Shown piece by piece: positions 24,718-34,666 of a DNA stretch of 64,000 nt (the stretch's first letter is position 1; the number at the start of each line of letters is the position of its first letter). The position numbers and the translations under genes were made by a program. This stretch comes from CAZXFH01 sp964640055 (GTDB taxonomy: Bacteria; Fidelibacterota; UBA2242; JAFGTP01), in assembly GCA_964640055.1 (NCBI GenBank), contig CAZXFH010000010.1, positions 1 to 64,000 of the forward strand, written 5' to 3'. The notes beneath the pieces were generated by a model. It was not told the DNA's origin. It did not search any database and saw only the letters and a list, made by a program, of their open reading frames with translations.

Positions 24718-26781
24718 ATGCAAGCAAGGCTAGAAAATAATAAAAAGAATCGGCCGTCTAAGGGGCAGAATAGAAAACCTTCCCGAAATCAAAAACCGAA
24801 TAAAAACAATCAGGGGGGCGATAACAATAACTTCAATTGGGGTAAAGCATCCAAGACTTCCCTGATGTGGATTATCATTATCATCAGTACCATTTTTCTT
24901 TTTGGGATATTAGGGACCGGGACCCGTGAAGAGATACCCATTACCTATCCGCAATATCGTGAGCAGTTAACCAATAACAACATTGCGGAAGCCACCATAA
25001 TTCCCAAGGAAAACAATTATGAATTCCACGGAACTTTACAGGAACCCCGACAATTGATGGTTCGTGATCGTTCGGTGGAAGTCAAAAAATTTGTTTTAAC
25101 GATTCCCTTTGTCGATAATGCGATCCTTGAAGAATGGAAGGCGCATAAGGTCGTTTTTAATTTTAAGCAGGAAGGAAAGAATTGGACCGATTATTTGGTT
25201 TCTTTTTTACCCTGGCTACTTATTTTAGGAATCTGGATTTTTCTACTGCGTCGAATGCAGGGGCAAAATAGCCGGGGAGTATTCGGGTTTGGGAAAAGCC
25301 GTGCCAAATTGTGGACTTCCGACCGGCCCAAAGTCACCTTTACCAATGTAGCAGGCTGTAAAGAAGCCAAAGAGGAGCTGGAAGAAATCATTGAATTTTT
25401 AAAAAGTCCCCGTAAGTTTTCTCGGTTGGGGGGTAAAATTCCCAAAGGGGCTATCTTGTTGGGCGCTCCGGGGACCGGTAAAACCCTGCTGGCCAAGGCG
25501 GTTGCTGGTGAGGCAGGCGTTCCCTTTTTTAGTATAAGTGGCGCCGACTTCGTGGAAATGTTTGTCGGAGTAGGTGCTTCGCGGGTACGTGATTTGTTCG
25601 AACAGGGTAAGAAGAATGCTCCCTGTATCATTTTCATTGATGAGATTGATGCGGTCGGCCGTCATCGCGGTGCTGGATTAGGGGGTGGACATGATGAACG
25701 TGAACAAACCTTGAATCAGCTCCTGGTGGAAATGGATGGTTTCGATGAAAAGACCAATGTTATCATTTTGGCGGCCACTAATCGTCCGGATGTATTGGAC
25801 AACGCCTTGTTACGTCCCGGTCGTTTTGACCGCCAGATTGTAGTCGATGCCCCGGATGTGAAAGGACGGGAGGGAATTCTGCGGGTACATACCAAAAAGA
25901 TACCGCTGGCCAAAAATGTAAAACTGGATCTAATCGCCCGGGGAACGCCGGGACTGGTTGGAGCTGATATCGCTAATTTGGTCAACGAAGCTGCCCTGAT
26001 CGCGGCCAGAAAAGGTAAGAAGGTGGTCGGTATGCCCGACTTCGAAGAGGCCAAAGATAAAGTTATGATGGGTAAAGAACGAAAAAGTATGGTCATTCCG
26101 GAGAAAGAAAAAGAACTGACCGCCTATCACGAATCAGGCCATGTCCTGGTAGCGGTTAATATCCCGGAAGCTGATCCAATTCACAAGGTTTCCATCATTC
26201 CCCGGGGACGGGCTTTAGGGATTACCCATCAATTACCGATTGACGACCGGCATAACTATTCCAGGTCCTATATTGTGGCGCGCTTAAGTATTCTGTTAGG
26301 TGGAAGAGCTGCGGAAAAATTGATCTTTAATGAACTCAGTACCGGGGCGGGTAATGATATTGAGCAGGCCACCAAAATGGCACAAAAAATGGTTTGTGAA
26401 TGGGGAATGAGCGACAAATTAGGACCGCTTACCTTTGGTAAAAAGAATGAAGAGATCTTTTTGGGTAGAGAAATTTCGCAACATCGTGATTACAGTGAAG
26501 ATACCGCACGGTTGATTGATTCCGAAGTCCGACGTATCGTAGAAGAAGCAGAGACTCGGGCCAGTCAAATCCTTTCCAAAAATAAGGATAAACTTAAAAA
26601 ATTGGCCGAGAACTTATTGAAATACGAAGTCATGGATCGCCCGGAAATTAATAAAGTTCTGGAAGGCAAAAAAATCAGACGCGGAACCAAAAAAACGACT
26701 CGCAAAAAGGTCGCAACTAAAAAATCCGGCAAGTCAACTAAAGCCGGATCAAAAAAAAAGATTTCCAAAGCTGAAAAGTGA
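24718..26781 (+). CDS. ftsH: ATP-dependent zinc metalloprotease FtsH
   Basis: Membrane-bound AAA+ protease that degrades membrane and regulatory proteins. A basic, Asn/Lys-rich front (residues 1-45) precedes TM1 (about 46-65). A short periplasmic part follows, then TM2 (about 160-180). The AAA domain has Walker A GAPGTGKT (249-256), Walker B IIFIDEIDA, and the second region of homology with ATNRPDVLD and RPGRFDR. The zinc motif HESGH is at 471-475. The chain ends in a roughly 40-residue Lys/Thr-rich tail (KKTTRKKVATKKSGKSTKAG), unusual but in a region that varies between species. Follows hpt by 17 bp. Confidence 0.97.
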   Translation: MQARLENNKKNRPSKGQNRKPSRNQKPNKNNQGGDNNNFNWGKASKTSLMWIIIIISTIFLFGILGTGTREEIPITYPQYREQLTNNNIAEATIIPKENNYEFHGTLQEPRQLMVRDRSVEVKKFVLTIPFVDNAILEEWKAHKVVFNFKQEGKNWTDYLVSFLPWLLILGIWIFLLRRMQGQNSRGVFGFGKSRAKLWTSDRPKVTFTNVAGCKEAKEELEEIIEFLKSPRKFSRLGGKIPKGAILLGAPGTGKTLLAKAVAGEAGVPFFSISGADFVEMFVGVGASRVRDLFEQGKKNAPCIIFIDEIDAVGRHRGAGLGGGHDEREQTLNQLLVEMDGFDEKTNVIILAATNRPDVLDNALLRPGRFDRQIVVDAPDVKGREGILRVHTKKIPLAKNVKLDLIARGTPGLVGADIANLVNEAALIAARKGKKVVGMPDFEEAKDKVMMGKERKSMVIPEKEKELTAYHESGHVLVAVNIPEADPIHKVSIIPRGRALGITHQLPIDDRHNYSRSYIVARLSILLGGRAAEKLIFNELSTGAGNDIEQATKMAQKMVCEWGMSDKLGPLTFGKKNEEIFLGREISQHRDYSEDTARLIDSEVRRIVEEAETRASQILSKNKDKLKKLAENLLKYEVMDRPEINKVLEGKKIRRGTKKTTRKKVATKKSGKSTKAGSKKKISKAEK

Positions 26782-26798
26782 CCCTCAGGATTACTCAC

Positions 26799-27989
26799 AT
26801 GTTAAGAAGTTTAACAGTAAATGATCGGGCTCATCTGGAAGCGGAATTGAAGGCCATTGATGTTGAGACCGCCGGGATTGATATCATGTTACCCAAAGGC
26901 GAGTTTTATGTACTAAAAACAGATCCGATTTCATCACCGGCAGCCAATATACTGAAGCAGCAGATGCTTTCTGTGGGGGGCGAATGCGCTGTCTCCCGCG
27001 AGGTAGCAACCTGCCGTGTTGATCAATGCCCGGTTATTTTGATGGGCACCCGAACCCATTTTGTAAAGCTGATTGATAGTTTGACCTATCAATATTTTGG
27101 ATTAAAAGTATTACGCAAGGAACTGCAGGATTTTCTTAACCGGAAACAGACCTGGATTGTGGAAATTGGAAGCCAGCGGTTTGACCTCGCTAGGAAAACT
27201 CTGATCATGGGTATTTTGAATGTTACCCCAGACTCTTTTTCCGATGGGGGCCAATATAGAACTGCAGAATCCGCGATAAAGGCGGGATTAAAGATGATTA
27301 CTTCAGGTGCCGATATTATTGATGTTGGTGGTGAATCCACTCGCCCGGGCGCGAAACCGGTTCCCCTGGAAGAAGAGTTAGAGCGGGTTCTTCCGGTTAT
27401 TAAGGGTATTCGCAAGCAAAGTGACTGTCCCTTGTCCATTGACACCTACAAGTCTCAAGTGGCCAAGGCTGCCATTGAAGACGGTGCCGACATGGTCAAT
27501 GATATCAGTGGCTTGAATTTTGATAATAAGATGCCCGGAATTCTGGCTCAAACACAGGTCTCGGCTGTACTGATGCATATCCAGGGAAAACCGAAAAATA
27601 TGCAGCAGAATCCCCATTATGAAAATTTAATCGATGAAATCATTGATTACTTGCAGACAGGCATAGAAAAAGCCACAGCAGCCGGTGTGCCTCGCGAACA
27701 GCTCTGGATTGATCCTGGGATAGGATTTGGAAAAAAATGGTATCAGAATTATATTATCTTACGTTATCTGGATGAGTTAAAATCGCTGAGTGTGCCTGTG
27801 CTGGTAGGGCCCTCGCGTAAGTCTTTCCTGGGAAAGTTGTCGGATTTATCACCGCAAGAAAGATTAGAAGGGACTTTGGCCGCGCTCAGTTGTGCGGTTC
27901 TGAACGGTGCCAATATGGTCCGGGTACATGATGTTTCGCAGGCGGTTAAAGCGGTAGAAATCGCTGATGCAATTGCAGGGAAACTTTGA
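26799..27989 (+). CDS. folP: Dihydropteroate synthase with N-terminal extension
   Basis: Folate pathway enzyme that joins p-aminobenzoate to the pterin diphosphate. The catalytic TIM barrel occupies about residues 130-396: LIMGILNVTPDSFSDGG, ADIIDVGGESTRPGA, PLSIDTYKSQVA, DMVNDISG, VLMHIQGKPKNMQ, GIGFGK and PVLVGPSRKSFLG. About 130 residues precede it with no assigned function; longer dihydropteroate synthases with such a front exist in several phyla. ATG 26799 has AGGA upstream; GTG 26778 overlaps the ftsH stop and is an alternative. It is directly followed by cdaA, a common neighbour. Confidence 0.95.
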   Translation: MLRSLTVNDRAHLEAELKAIDVETAGIDIMLPKGEFYVLKTDPISSPAANILKQQMLSVGGECAVSREVATCRVDQCPVILMGTRTHFVKLIDSLTYQYFGLKVLRKELQDFLNRKQTWIVEIGSQRFDLARKTLIMGILNVTPDSFSDGGQYRTAESAIKAGLKMITSGADIIDVGGESTRPGAKPVPLEEELERVLPVIKGIRKQSDCPLSIDTYKSQVAKAAIEDGADMVNDISGLNFDNKMPGILAQTQVSAVLMHIQGKPKNMQQNPHYENLIDEIIDYLQTGIEKATAAGVPREQLWIDPGIGFGKKWYQNYIILRYLDELKSLSVPVLVGPSRKSFLGKLSDLSPQERLEGTLAALSCAVLNGANMVRVHDVSQAVKAVEIADAIAGKL

Positions 27990-27991
27990 TC

Positions 27992-28768
27992 ATGGAACTT
28001 TTTTCAATCAAATTTATCACGGTAACCATCTGGGATATACTAGATATTCTTTTGGTTTATTGGATCCTCTATTATTTATATAAATTCTTTAAAGGCTCGA
28101 GAGCTGCCCAAATGCTGATCGGCCTGGTTTTTATTTTATTACTCTCTTTTATTTCACGTATGTTAAATCTGGAGACGCTTTCCTGGATTATGAGTAAATT
28201 ACAAACCGTATGGGTAATCGCCTTTGTGATTATCTTTCAACCGGAGCTACGGCGAATTTTGATTTATATTGGGCAAAGTCGTATTTTTCGGCGCATTTTC
28301 CGTGAGCCCAAATCGCAAATTCTCGAATCACTGGTAGAAGCATCTTTGGAGCTCTCCCGCCGGAGTTGGGGCGGTCTGTTTGTATTATCCAAAGAGAGCC
28401 GTTTGAAAACGATTAAAGAAAATGCCACTGAGTTGAATGCCAATGTCTCCAGCAATCTACTGGTTTCGATTTTCAATCCGGATTCACCGCTTCACGACGG
28501 AGCCGTATTGATTCAAAATGAAATGATCGAAGCGGCCGGGTGTATTTTGCCACTATCCCAAAATCCGGATTTGGAGCCCCAAATGGGCACTCGCCATCGG
28601 GCAGCCTTAGGGATGTCAGAGGAATCCGATGCCGTCATTGTAGTGGTATCTGAAGAAACTCAACAGATTTCTGTCGCTCATCAAGGCATGTTTTATCGAC
28701 GACTGGATGAGAATACACTGAGAGGATTACTAAATAAGTTATTCTTTCGCAGCGATGAGAAATCATGA
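27992..28768 (+). CDS. cdaA: Diadenylate cyclase (c-di-AMP synthase), CdaA type
   Basis: Makes cyclic di-AMP from two ATP. Three membrane helices lie in the first 90 residues (TVIWDILDILLVYWILYYLY, AAQMLIGLVFILLLSFI, LQTVWVIAFVIIFQPE). The DAC domain follows, with DSPLHDGAVLI (DGA motif) and GTRHRAALG (RHR motif), both intact. No regulator gene (cdaR) is next to it. The ATG at 27992 lies 3 bp after folP's stop, and the 3' end overlaps porU by 14 bp, so c-di-AMP synthesis and the T9SS genes appear to share a transcript. Confidence 0.95.
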   Translation: MELFSIKFITVTIWDILDILLVYWILYYLYKFFKGSRAAQMLIGLVFILLLSFISRMLNLETLSWIMSKLQTVWVIAFVIIFQPELRRILIYIGQSRIFRRIFREPKSQILESLVEASLELSRRSWGGLFVLSKESRLKTIKENATELNANVSSNLLVSIFNPDSPLHDGAVLIQNEMIEAAGCILPLSQNPDLEPQMGTRHRAALGMSEESDAVIVVVSEETQQISVAHQGMFYRRLDENTLRGLLNKLFFRSDEKS

Positions 28769-31700
28769 TATATATCCCAAATCTACTCAACACATTACCC
28801 TATTCCGACTGACACTTCTTTTTTGCTGGTTTATTTATTCCGGTCCTGAAAACCTCTTAGCGGCGCCCCATATCAAAATAGTAAACCGTTGGGTGACTGA
28901 AGCAACCTGGCAATGGTCGGCCAGGATAACGGAACCGCCTTACAAATTAAGTCGCTCAAATATCAATGCGACTATCAGTCTGGAGGTGGAGGGGTTGGAC
29001 TATGAGAATCGGGTTGGCTATCCCAATCTACCGATCAATACCCAGGTAATGCATTGTTTGCCTGAAGATCTGGAAATACAAATCGAGAGCCAACAGAAGA
29101 GAATTTTTACTCTACCTGCCCGGCTTGAAATTTTCAGAGATTTTTTAACCAGTGAATATCAGCAAATGGCTGATCGGGATCGAATTGCCTCCCGTGACTT
29201 TGACTATACAAAAAAGTACCCGCAGCAGGTGGTGAAGTCCAAATTATTAGGGTTTGTACAGGGTATTCCTTTGACAGTCGTTTACATTTATCCGTATCAA
29301 TTATTAACCGGCGGGAAAAGGGTCCAATATTATCATGATTTTACAGTTAAGGTTCATATTAAGGCCAATGCTCAATTGCTTTCCAGTCCGGAACTGAGTA
29401 ACGGATTGGTTTTCAAGTCTCTACAGACGGGGCCGGGAATACTGCGGAAATATTTGTCACCCCAGTTGGCTAAAACCATCCGGAATCCTTTGGTGAATAT
29501 ACCCGCTGTCAAAATTGGTGTGGTTACCGATGGAATATACCGCATATATAAGCGTACCTTACAAGATAGTGGGGCTGGATTGAAAAATATCGATCCGCGC
29601 ACTTTGCAGCTCTTTAATCGAGGGAAGGAGGTTCCCATTGTAGTGGCCGGTGAAAGTGATGGGAGTTTTGATAATGACGATTATATTGAATTCATCGGCC
29701 AGCGATATCGCAATCCTGTGGCTGACTATGCGTATGATCCTTTTACCGATTGCAATGTTTACTGGCTGATAGGCGGACAGAAGCACGGCTTACGCTACGC
29801 GGAAGAGTCGGCCAAAGCGACTATAGCGCCCGAAGATGCAATTATTCCCATCGATTACCAATATACCGCACATATCGAAGAAAATAATGTCTTTATCAAA
29901 TTGGGACAGGTGGACGTAGATCAACCGACGCACACCCGTGATCACTGGTTCTTTGACAGCGGAATTCGTGGCGGTACCACCCAGGATTACTTTTTCAAAC
30001 TTCCTTATCCCAATAGTCGTTCCACTCGAGAGTTCAACCTGGAAGTTGGTATGCATGGGTTAACCTATCAGACCACCGATCACGAAATTACATTATATAT
30101 TAATGATTATCTGGCCGCCCAGGATGGATGGCCAGGGCAAAATGCCTATACCATTCGCAATCAGGGACAGCAAACCCTACAAAACCGTTATTTAGAGCAT
30201 GGAGAAAATAAGTTACAAGTAGCAGTGAGTGGTAGTGCTCCTGGTAATACTTACGACAAAGTTCTATTGGATTGGATCCGTATTCGATATCATCGTCTTT
30301 ATCGCGGCCATCATGGATTTATTGATTTTCGGCCTCCGGATAATTATCCCCAGGGGACCTATCATTTTTATATTGATAATTTTAGGTCAACGGATATTTC
30401 AGTCTATAAATTAGGAAAAAGTCGCTTAATGGATTTTGATTTGCAATATAACCGCTCTACAGATAATTATACGCTAATTCTGGAAGATTATATCCATCAT
30501 GATTCGGTGACTTATTTTGCAGCTGATCGACAAGGAATGCACACGCCCGCTTTTATCCATCGGGATACTATTCCGGATTTAACCCGACTAAAACAGGGAA
30601 ATTTTATATTAGTGACTCCTGATAAGTGGTATCATCAGTTATATAAGTTAACTGAATTTTATCAGAAACAAGGCCTTGATCCGGTCAGGGTGAGTATCGA
30701 GGATATCTATAATTATTGTAATTATGGAATGGTCAGTCCCTACGCACTCAAGAGATTTTTGCGTTATGCTTTTGAGCATTGGCACCCCGGAGTACAATAT
30801 GTAATGTTAATTGGGGATGTTGGTGAAAAGGGAACATCCCACACCGTTCCGGCCTTTTATTATCAGTCCTATAAGTATGGCGCTTGTGTCAGCGATTACT
30901 GGTATTCTCTGGTTGGGCCGGATGAAGCACTGCCGCAGTTTGCCCTGGGACGCTGGCCCTGTTCGAACCGGAAGGAACTGAACATACTGATCGATAAACG
31001 CGTTAATTACGGTAAAACTGTGGGACCGTGGCGGAAAGAACTGCTCTTTATTGCCGGTTATGAAGCGGCTTTTAAAAATCAGTCGGAAAATATAATCCGT
31101 CGGCAAATCAGAAATGATTTCGGTATTAATCGCATTTATATCGATCCGACTTCGCGAAATACAGTTTTTTTTGGTGGCTCAGATACCCTGATTCATTTGT
31201 TCAATCAAGGCTTGATATTAACAAACTTTTTTGGCCATGGTGGTGGTGCAGTGTGGGCAGATCGCAATCTTTTTAATAATGACCATATTCCTTTATTGGA
31301 TAATTTTGACCACCTACCCTTTCTGACCAGTATGACCTGTTTTACAGGTGATTTTGCCAACCCAAAGGGGCTCGGAAAAAATATGATTTTGGCGAATAAT
31401 GGCGGTGCTATCGGACTTTGGGGCTCATCCAGTGTAGGCTGGATTAAAAATGATTATTTATTGGTAAAACCTTTTTATGATGAGGTTTTTAAAGTGGGAA
31501 TGAGCGTAGGTGAGGCGGTACAGCTCGCCAAGATTAAATATTTGGTTCACAATCACTATTTTGACTATTTAGAAAATTCTTTGACCTATCCCTACAATTT
31601 AATTGGCGATCCAACTGTAAAATTGCCCTTACCCGGTCAAAAACTTGATTTGAAGATTGACAAAGAAGTACCCCAAGCAGGAGAGACGATCCGCCTATCA

Positions 31701-33656
31701 GGGAGAATCCCTTTTTCGAAAGGCGGGGCTTTCATCAACTTGTATGATCTTAACCGGTATCCAATCTTTAATACGCCCGTAAGGATTACCTTTAACGCGC
31801 AACAGTTTAGCCACACTTTGGATTTACCATCCGATTTATCCCCCGGCGAAGCCTATTTGAATTATTATATGTGCGATAAAGAGCAAAACACAGATGGCTG
31901 GGGGGCCACATTATTCAGTATAAAAGGACTGAACTTTTATGAATTTTCCAGCAGTCCAGCCAAGCCAAGACATAAGGATCCTTTGCAGGTTTTTATTAAA
32001 GTGGACCTCCATGATTTACAAAGCTTGGTGTGCCTCCTTGACACCGTGAATGCTTATGAATACCTGGATGATAGTGGCATTGAACATACCGTCAGTTTTC
32101 AGGATCCTGACCAAGTGGATACTTTAACTATGGAGCCTAAAAATGATACTCCGTATACCTGGCAATTAACAAATCCTATCATAGTGAAAGAAGCGGGTAA
32201 ATTAGTTGCGATCCGTTTTGTGGCTTTTGACTGTGATGGAAATCAAGTAGCCAGTCAGATTTATTCCCTACGTACCCGGCAACAGGGAGATCTGTATACG
32301 GTCCGTATTGATCAGGATGGTGGGGATTATCCCGCAATATCATTGTATGTCAATTACACCGGCGAGGATACAATTCAGATAACCAACCGAATCAACCGCA
32401 GTGATGGCACTTTATTCGGGCAGAAAAAATCTGTCTTTTATCCCAAGCAGAATAAAGTTGTCAAAATCCCTGGTATCTTGGGCCGTGAGTGGGAAACCTT
32501 TCATATCGAGCTGGATTGCGAACATGCATATCAGGAATCCTGTGAAAATAACAATGTTTTTACTGATTCGCTGTATATCAGTTGTTTTCCCTTATTGCCT
32601 GAATACGGCACCAGCTACAATGGTACAAGTCATGATACAATTCGATATAACCAGGACTTTTCGCTGGCCATTGCCCCAAGTTATATCAATGATACCTGTG
32701 TATTATTGGTCGATACTGACACATTAGATAAAGTGAATAATCAGCCGGAATTCGATTTGATACCGAATACGGATAACCAATGTTTAATTGGATACAAAGT
32801 TAGACTCACGAATATCACCGAAAGTGATAAGTTCGAAATGTTTACAGCAATAAATTTGGCTCAAATTAGCAATTCGGATTCAATCGATTTATATATTGGC
32901 CGCTGGGATTCCTTTTTAAATATATGGATACGAGAAAATTCAGTCCGGTATCAGAATCAGCTAAGGGCTCATCCAAATGGAGTGGGGAAATTTTGTATGA
33001 TTACCTGCACGGATAACACACCTCCACAGCTGGAAATGAATTTAGAAGGCCAACGCTTTTTTCAGGATTCTTATGTATCTGAAAAACCCAATATTTCCCT
33101 GATTGCTGAGGATCAGAACGGACTGTGTTTTAACCGCAGGGGAGTTGAAATTTTACTTGATGATCAGATTGTCCCCTTTTCAGCTTTAAGTTTTGCGGAT
33201 ACTATTGCCGATGGCAATTATATATCGGCACAGTTTCGTCCCACACTGAATAAAGGGGAACACGTCCTGGAAGTTTTACTTAGCGATGCGGCTGGGAACC
33301 AGGTGCGGAAGAGGATTGATTTTATCGTCAGCAACGAATTACAGTTAATTGACTACGGGAATTATCCCAACCCTTTCAGAAATCGTACTACTTTTATCTA
33401 TGAATTAACTCAGCGGGTGGAAGTTTTTAAAATCAAGATATATACTGTCTCCGGACGACAGATCAAAGAATTGGATGTCTACTCAGTACCCACTACCGGT
33501 TTGGATATAAATGAGGGCGGCTATCATGAAATAACCTGGGATGGTTTGGATTCCCAGGGAAATTTTATCGGTAATGGGGTTTATTTCTATAAGATTTATG
33601 CCCGCAAGGATGACAAGGTGGTCACTTCAATGGGAAAGATTGCCAAAACAAGATGA
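28755..33656 (+). CDS. porU: T9SS signal peptidase/sortase PorU-like, gingipain-type C25 protease
   Basis: Cell-surface cysteine protease of 1,633 residues that, in the T9SS, removes the C-terminal sorting signal of cargo and attaches it to the surface. A signal-like segment is at about residues 14-36. The Peptidase C25 domain (about 610-960) has catalytic His828 in FFGHGGGAVWAD and Cys862 in TSMTCFTGDF. Long beta-rich Ig-like regions follow. The end holds a FlgD-Ig/T9SS-type domain: YPNPFRNRTTFIYEL, VSGRQIKELD, NGVYFYKI. It begins within cdaA and its stop overlaps porV (ATGA). It is longer than Bacteroidota PorU, as is common in related candidate phyla. Confidence 0.9.
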   Translation: MRNHDIYPKSTQHITLFRLTLLFCWFIYSGPENLLAAPHIKIVNRWVTEATWQWSARITEPPYKLSRSNINATISLEVEGLDYENRVGYPNLPINTQVMHCLPEDLEIQIESQQKRIFTLPARLEIFRDFLTSEYQQMADRDRIASRDFDYTKKYPQQVVKSKLLGFVQGIPLTVVYIYPYQLLTGGKRVQYYHDFTVKVHIKANAQLLSSPELSNGLVFKSLQTGPGILRKYLSPQLAKTIRNPLVNIPAVKIGVVTDGIYRIYKRTLQDSGAGLKNIDPRTLQLFNRGKEVPIVVAGESDGSFDNDDYIEFIGQRYRNPVADYAYDPFTDCNVYWLIGGQKHGLRYAEESAKATIAPEDAIIPIDYQYTAHIEENNVFIKLGQVDVDQPTHTRDHWFFDSGIRGGTTQDYFFKLPYPNSRSTREFNLEVGMHGLTYQTTDHEITLYINDYLAAQDGWPGQNAYTIRNQGQQTLQNRYLEHGENKLQVAVSGSAPGNTYDKVLLDWIRIRYHRLYRGHHGFIDFRPPDNYPQGTYHFYIDNFRSTDISVYKLGKSRLMDFDLQYNRSTDNYTLILEDYIHHDSVTYFAADRQGMHTPAFIHRDTIPDLTRLKQGNFILVTPDKWYHQLYKLTEFYQKQGLDPVRVSIEDIYNYCNYGMVSPYALKRFLRYAFEHWHPGVQYVMLIGDVGEKGTSHTVPAFYYQSYKYGACVSDYWYSLVGPDEALPQFALGRWPCSNRKELNILIDKRVNYGKTVGPWRKELLFIAGYEAAFKNQSENIIRRQIRNDFGINRIYIDPTSRNTVFFGGSDTLIHLFNQGLILTNFFGHGGGAVWADRNLFNNDHIPLLDNFDHLPFLTSMTCFTGDFANPKGLGKNMILANNGGAIGLWGSSSVGWIKNDYLLVKPFYDEVFKVGMSVGEAVQLAKIKYLVHNHYFDYLENSLTYPYNLIGDPTVKLPLPGQKLDLKIDKEVPQAGETIRLSGRIPFSKGGAFINLYDLNRYPIFNTPVRITFNAQQFSHTLDLPSDLSPGEAYLNYYMCDKEQNTDGWGATLFSIKGLNFYEFSSSPAKPRHKDPLQVFIKVDLHDLQSLVCLLDTVNAYEYLDDSGIEHTVSFQDPDQVDTLTMEPKNDTPYTWQLTNPIIVKEAGKLVAIRFVAFDCDGNQVASQIYSLRTRQQGDLYTVRIDQDGGDYPAISLYVNYTGEDTIQITNRINRSDGTLFGQKKSVFYPKQNKVVKIPGILGREWETFHIELDCEHAYQESCENNNVFTDSLYISCFPLLPEYGTSYNGTSHDTIRYNQDFSLAIAPSYINDTCVLLVDTDTLDKVNNQPEFDLIPNTDNQCLIGYKVRLTNITESDKFEMFTAINLAQISNSDSIDLYIGRWDSFLNIWIRENSVRYQNQLRAHPNGVGKFCMITCTDNTPPQLEMNLEGQRFFQDSYVSEKPNISLIAEDQNGLCFNRRGVEILLDDQIVPFSALSFADTIADGNYISAQFRPTLNKGEHVLEVLLSDAAGNQVRKRIDFIVSNELQLIDYGNYPNPFRNRTTFIYELTQRVEVFKIKIYTVSGRQIKELDVYSVPTTGLDINEGGYHEITWDGLDSQGNFIGNGVYFYKIYARKDDKVVTSMGKIAKTR

Positions 33657-34666
33657 AAAGAATTGTGAAATATTGCTTGATATATCCGTTGGGCTTATAT
33701 CTGGCTATGGCAGGGGAGTATGCTGACTCCTTTTTGGAATTAGGGGTTAGTGCCCGGGATCTGGCTATGGCCAACACTCTGAGTGCTCTTGATCGGTCAT
33801 CTACGGCCTTTATTCGCAATCCAGCCGGTCTGGCTTATGTTAAAAGTACGCAGGTTGGATTGATGTATACCTCTCTTTTTGGATTAGCAGACCATAATTA
33901 TCTGGGTCTGGCGTTCCCGGTTAGCGACAGATCATCAATTGGCCTGAGCTGGGTTCGTCTCGGTGTGGATGATATTCCTATACGACCGGATATCTTACGC
34001 CAGGTACCGGAGCAGGCCTCGCGCAGAGACTCAGTGATGATACTTGCCAATTCAGCAACCCAATATTTCTCTGATCGTGAAGACGCTTGGTTTTTATCCT
34101 TTGGTCGCCTGGATACCCAGAGAGTGGACCTGGGCTGGAAGTATTATAAATTTAATGTTGAAATTCCCTGGGGGATCAACTTTAAAATTTTGCACAAGCA
34201 GCTCTACAATTTGGAAGCCTATGGATTAGGACTGGATATTGGTGGTCGCCTGCGATTTAGCGGGGAAGATATTTTGGACATCAACCGATTGGGGATGTTC
34301 ACTCTGGGACTGTCACTAAAGGATATAACCGGGACAACAATCTATTGGAATACTAAACATCAGGATAAAATTGATATTACACCGGTAATTTCATTCGCAT
34401 GGGAACAACCCTTTTTAAAATGGAAAAGTCAAATGAACTTTTGTTTTGAAAAGGTATATAAACAAATGCATGATACTTTTAGGTATGGTATCGAAGTTAT
34501 GCTATTTGATCATGTTTATCTGAGATCTGGCTTAAAAAAATCTGGTTTTACAGCTGGATTAGGATTAAACTTTACAGTGATGCGTAAATCCTGTTTACTG
34601 GATTATTCTTTTTTACATCATAGCTTGGGTGCTAGTCATCGAATCGGTTGTGGAGTAATTTTATAA
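33653..34666 (+). CDS. porV: PorV/PorQ family outer-membrane protein
   Basis: Outer-membrane beta-barrel of 337 residues, the T9SS shuttle partner of PorU. After a short signal (YPLGLYLAMA) comes the family hallmark, FLELGVSARDLAMANTLSALDRSSTAFIRNPAGLAYV, close to the AFLELGVGARALAMGGA pattern of PorV/UPF0164 proteins. The rest alternates polar and hydrophobic residues as in a barrel and ends with a hydrophobic residue (GVIL). Its start overlaps the porU stop by 4 bp, which supports joint function. PorV and PorQ cannot be told apart with certainty here. Confidence 0.88.
   Translation: MKRIVKYCLIYPLGLYLAMAGEYADSFLELGVSARDLAMANTLSALDRSSTAFIRNPAGLAYVKSTQVGLMYTSLFGLADHNYLGLAFPVSDRSSIGLSWVRLGVDDIPIRPDILRQVPEQASRRDSVMILANSATQYFSDREDAWFLSFGRLDTQRVDLGWKYYKFNVEIPWGINFKILHKQLYNLEAYGLGLDIGGRLRFSGEDILDINRLGMFTLGLSLKDITGTTIYWNTKHQDKIDITPVISFAWEQPFLKWKSQMNFCFEKVYKQMHDTFRYGIEVMLFDHVYLRSGLKKSGFTAGLGLNFTVMRKSCLLDYSFLHHSLGASHRIGCGVIL

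Noticed and set aside
25191..25637. 148-codon minus-strand frame inside ftsH (also 43708-44169 in clpC and 61595-62098 in the ALDH gene)
   Set aside because: These long antisense frames lie wholly within conserved genes and have low-complexity translations; they are by-products of codon bias.
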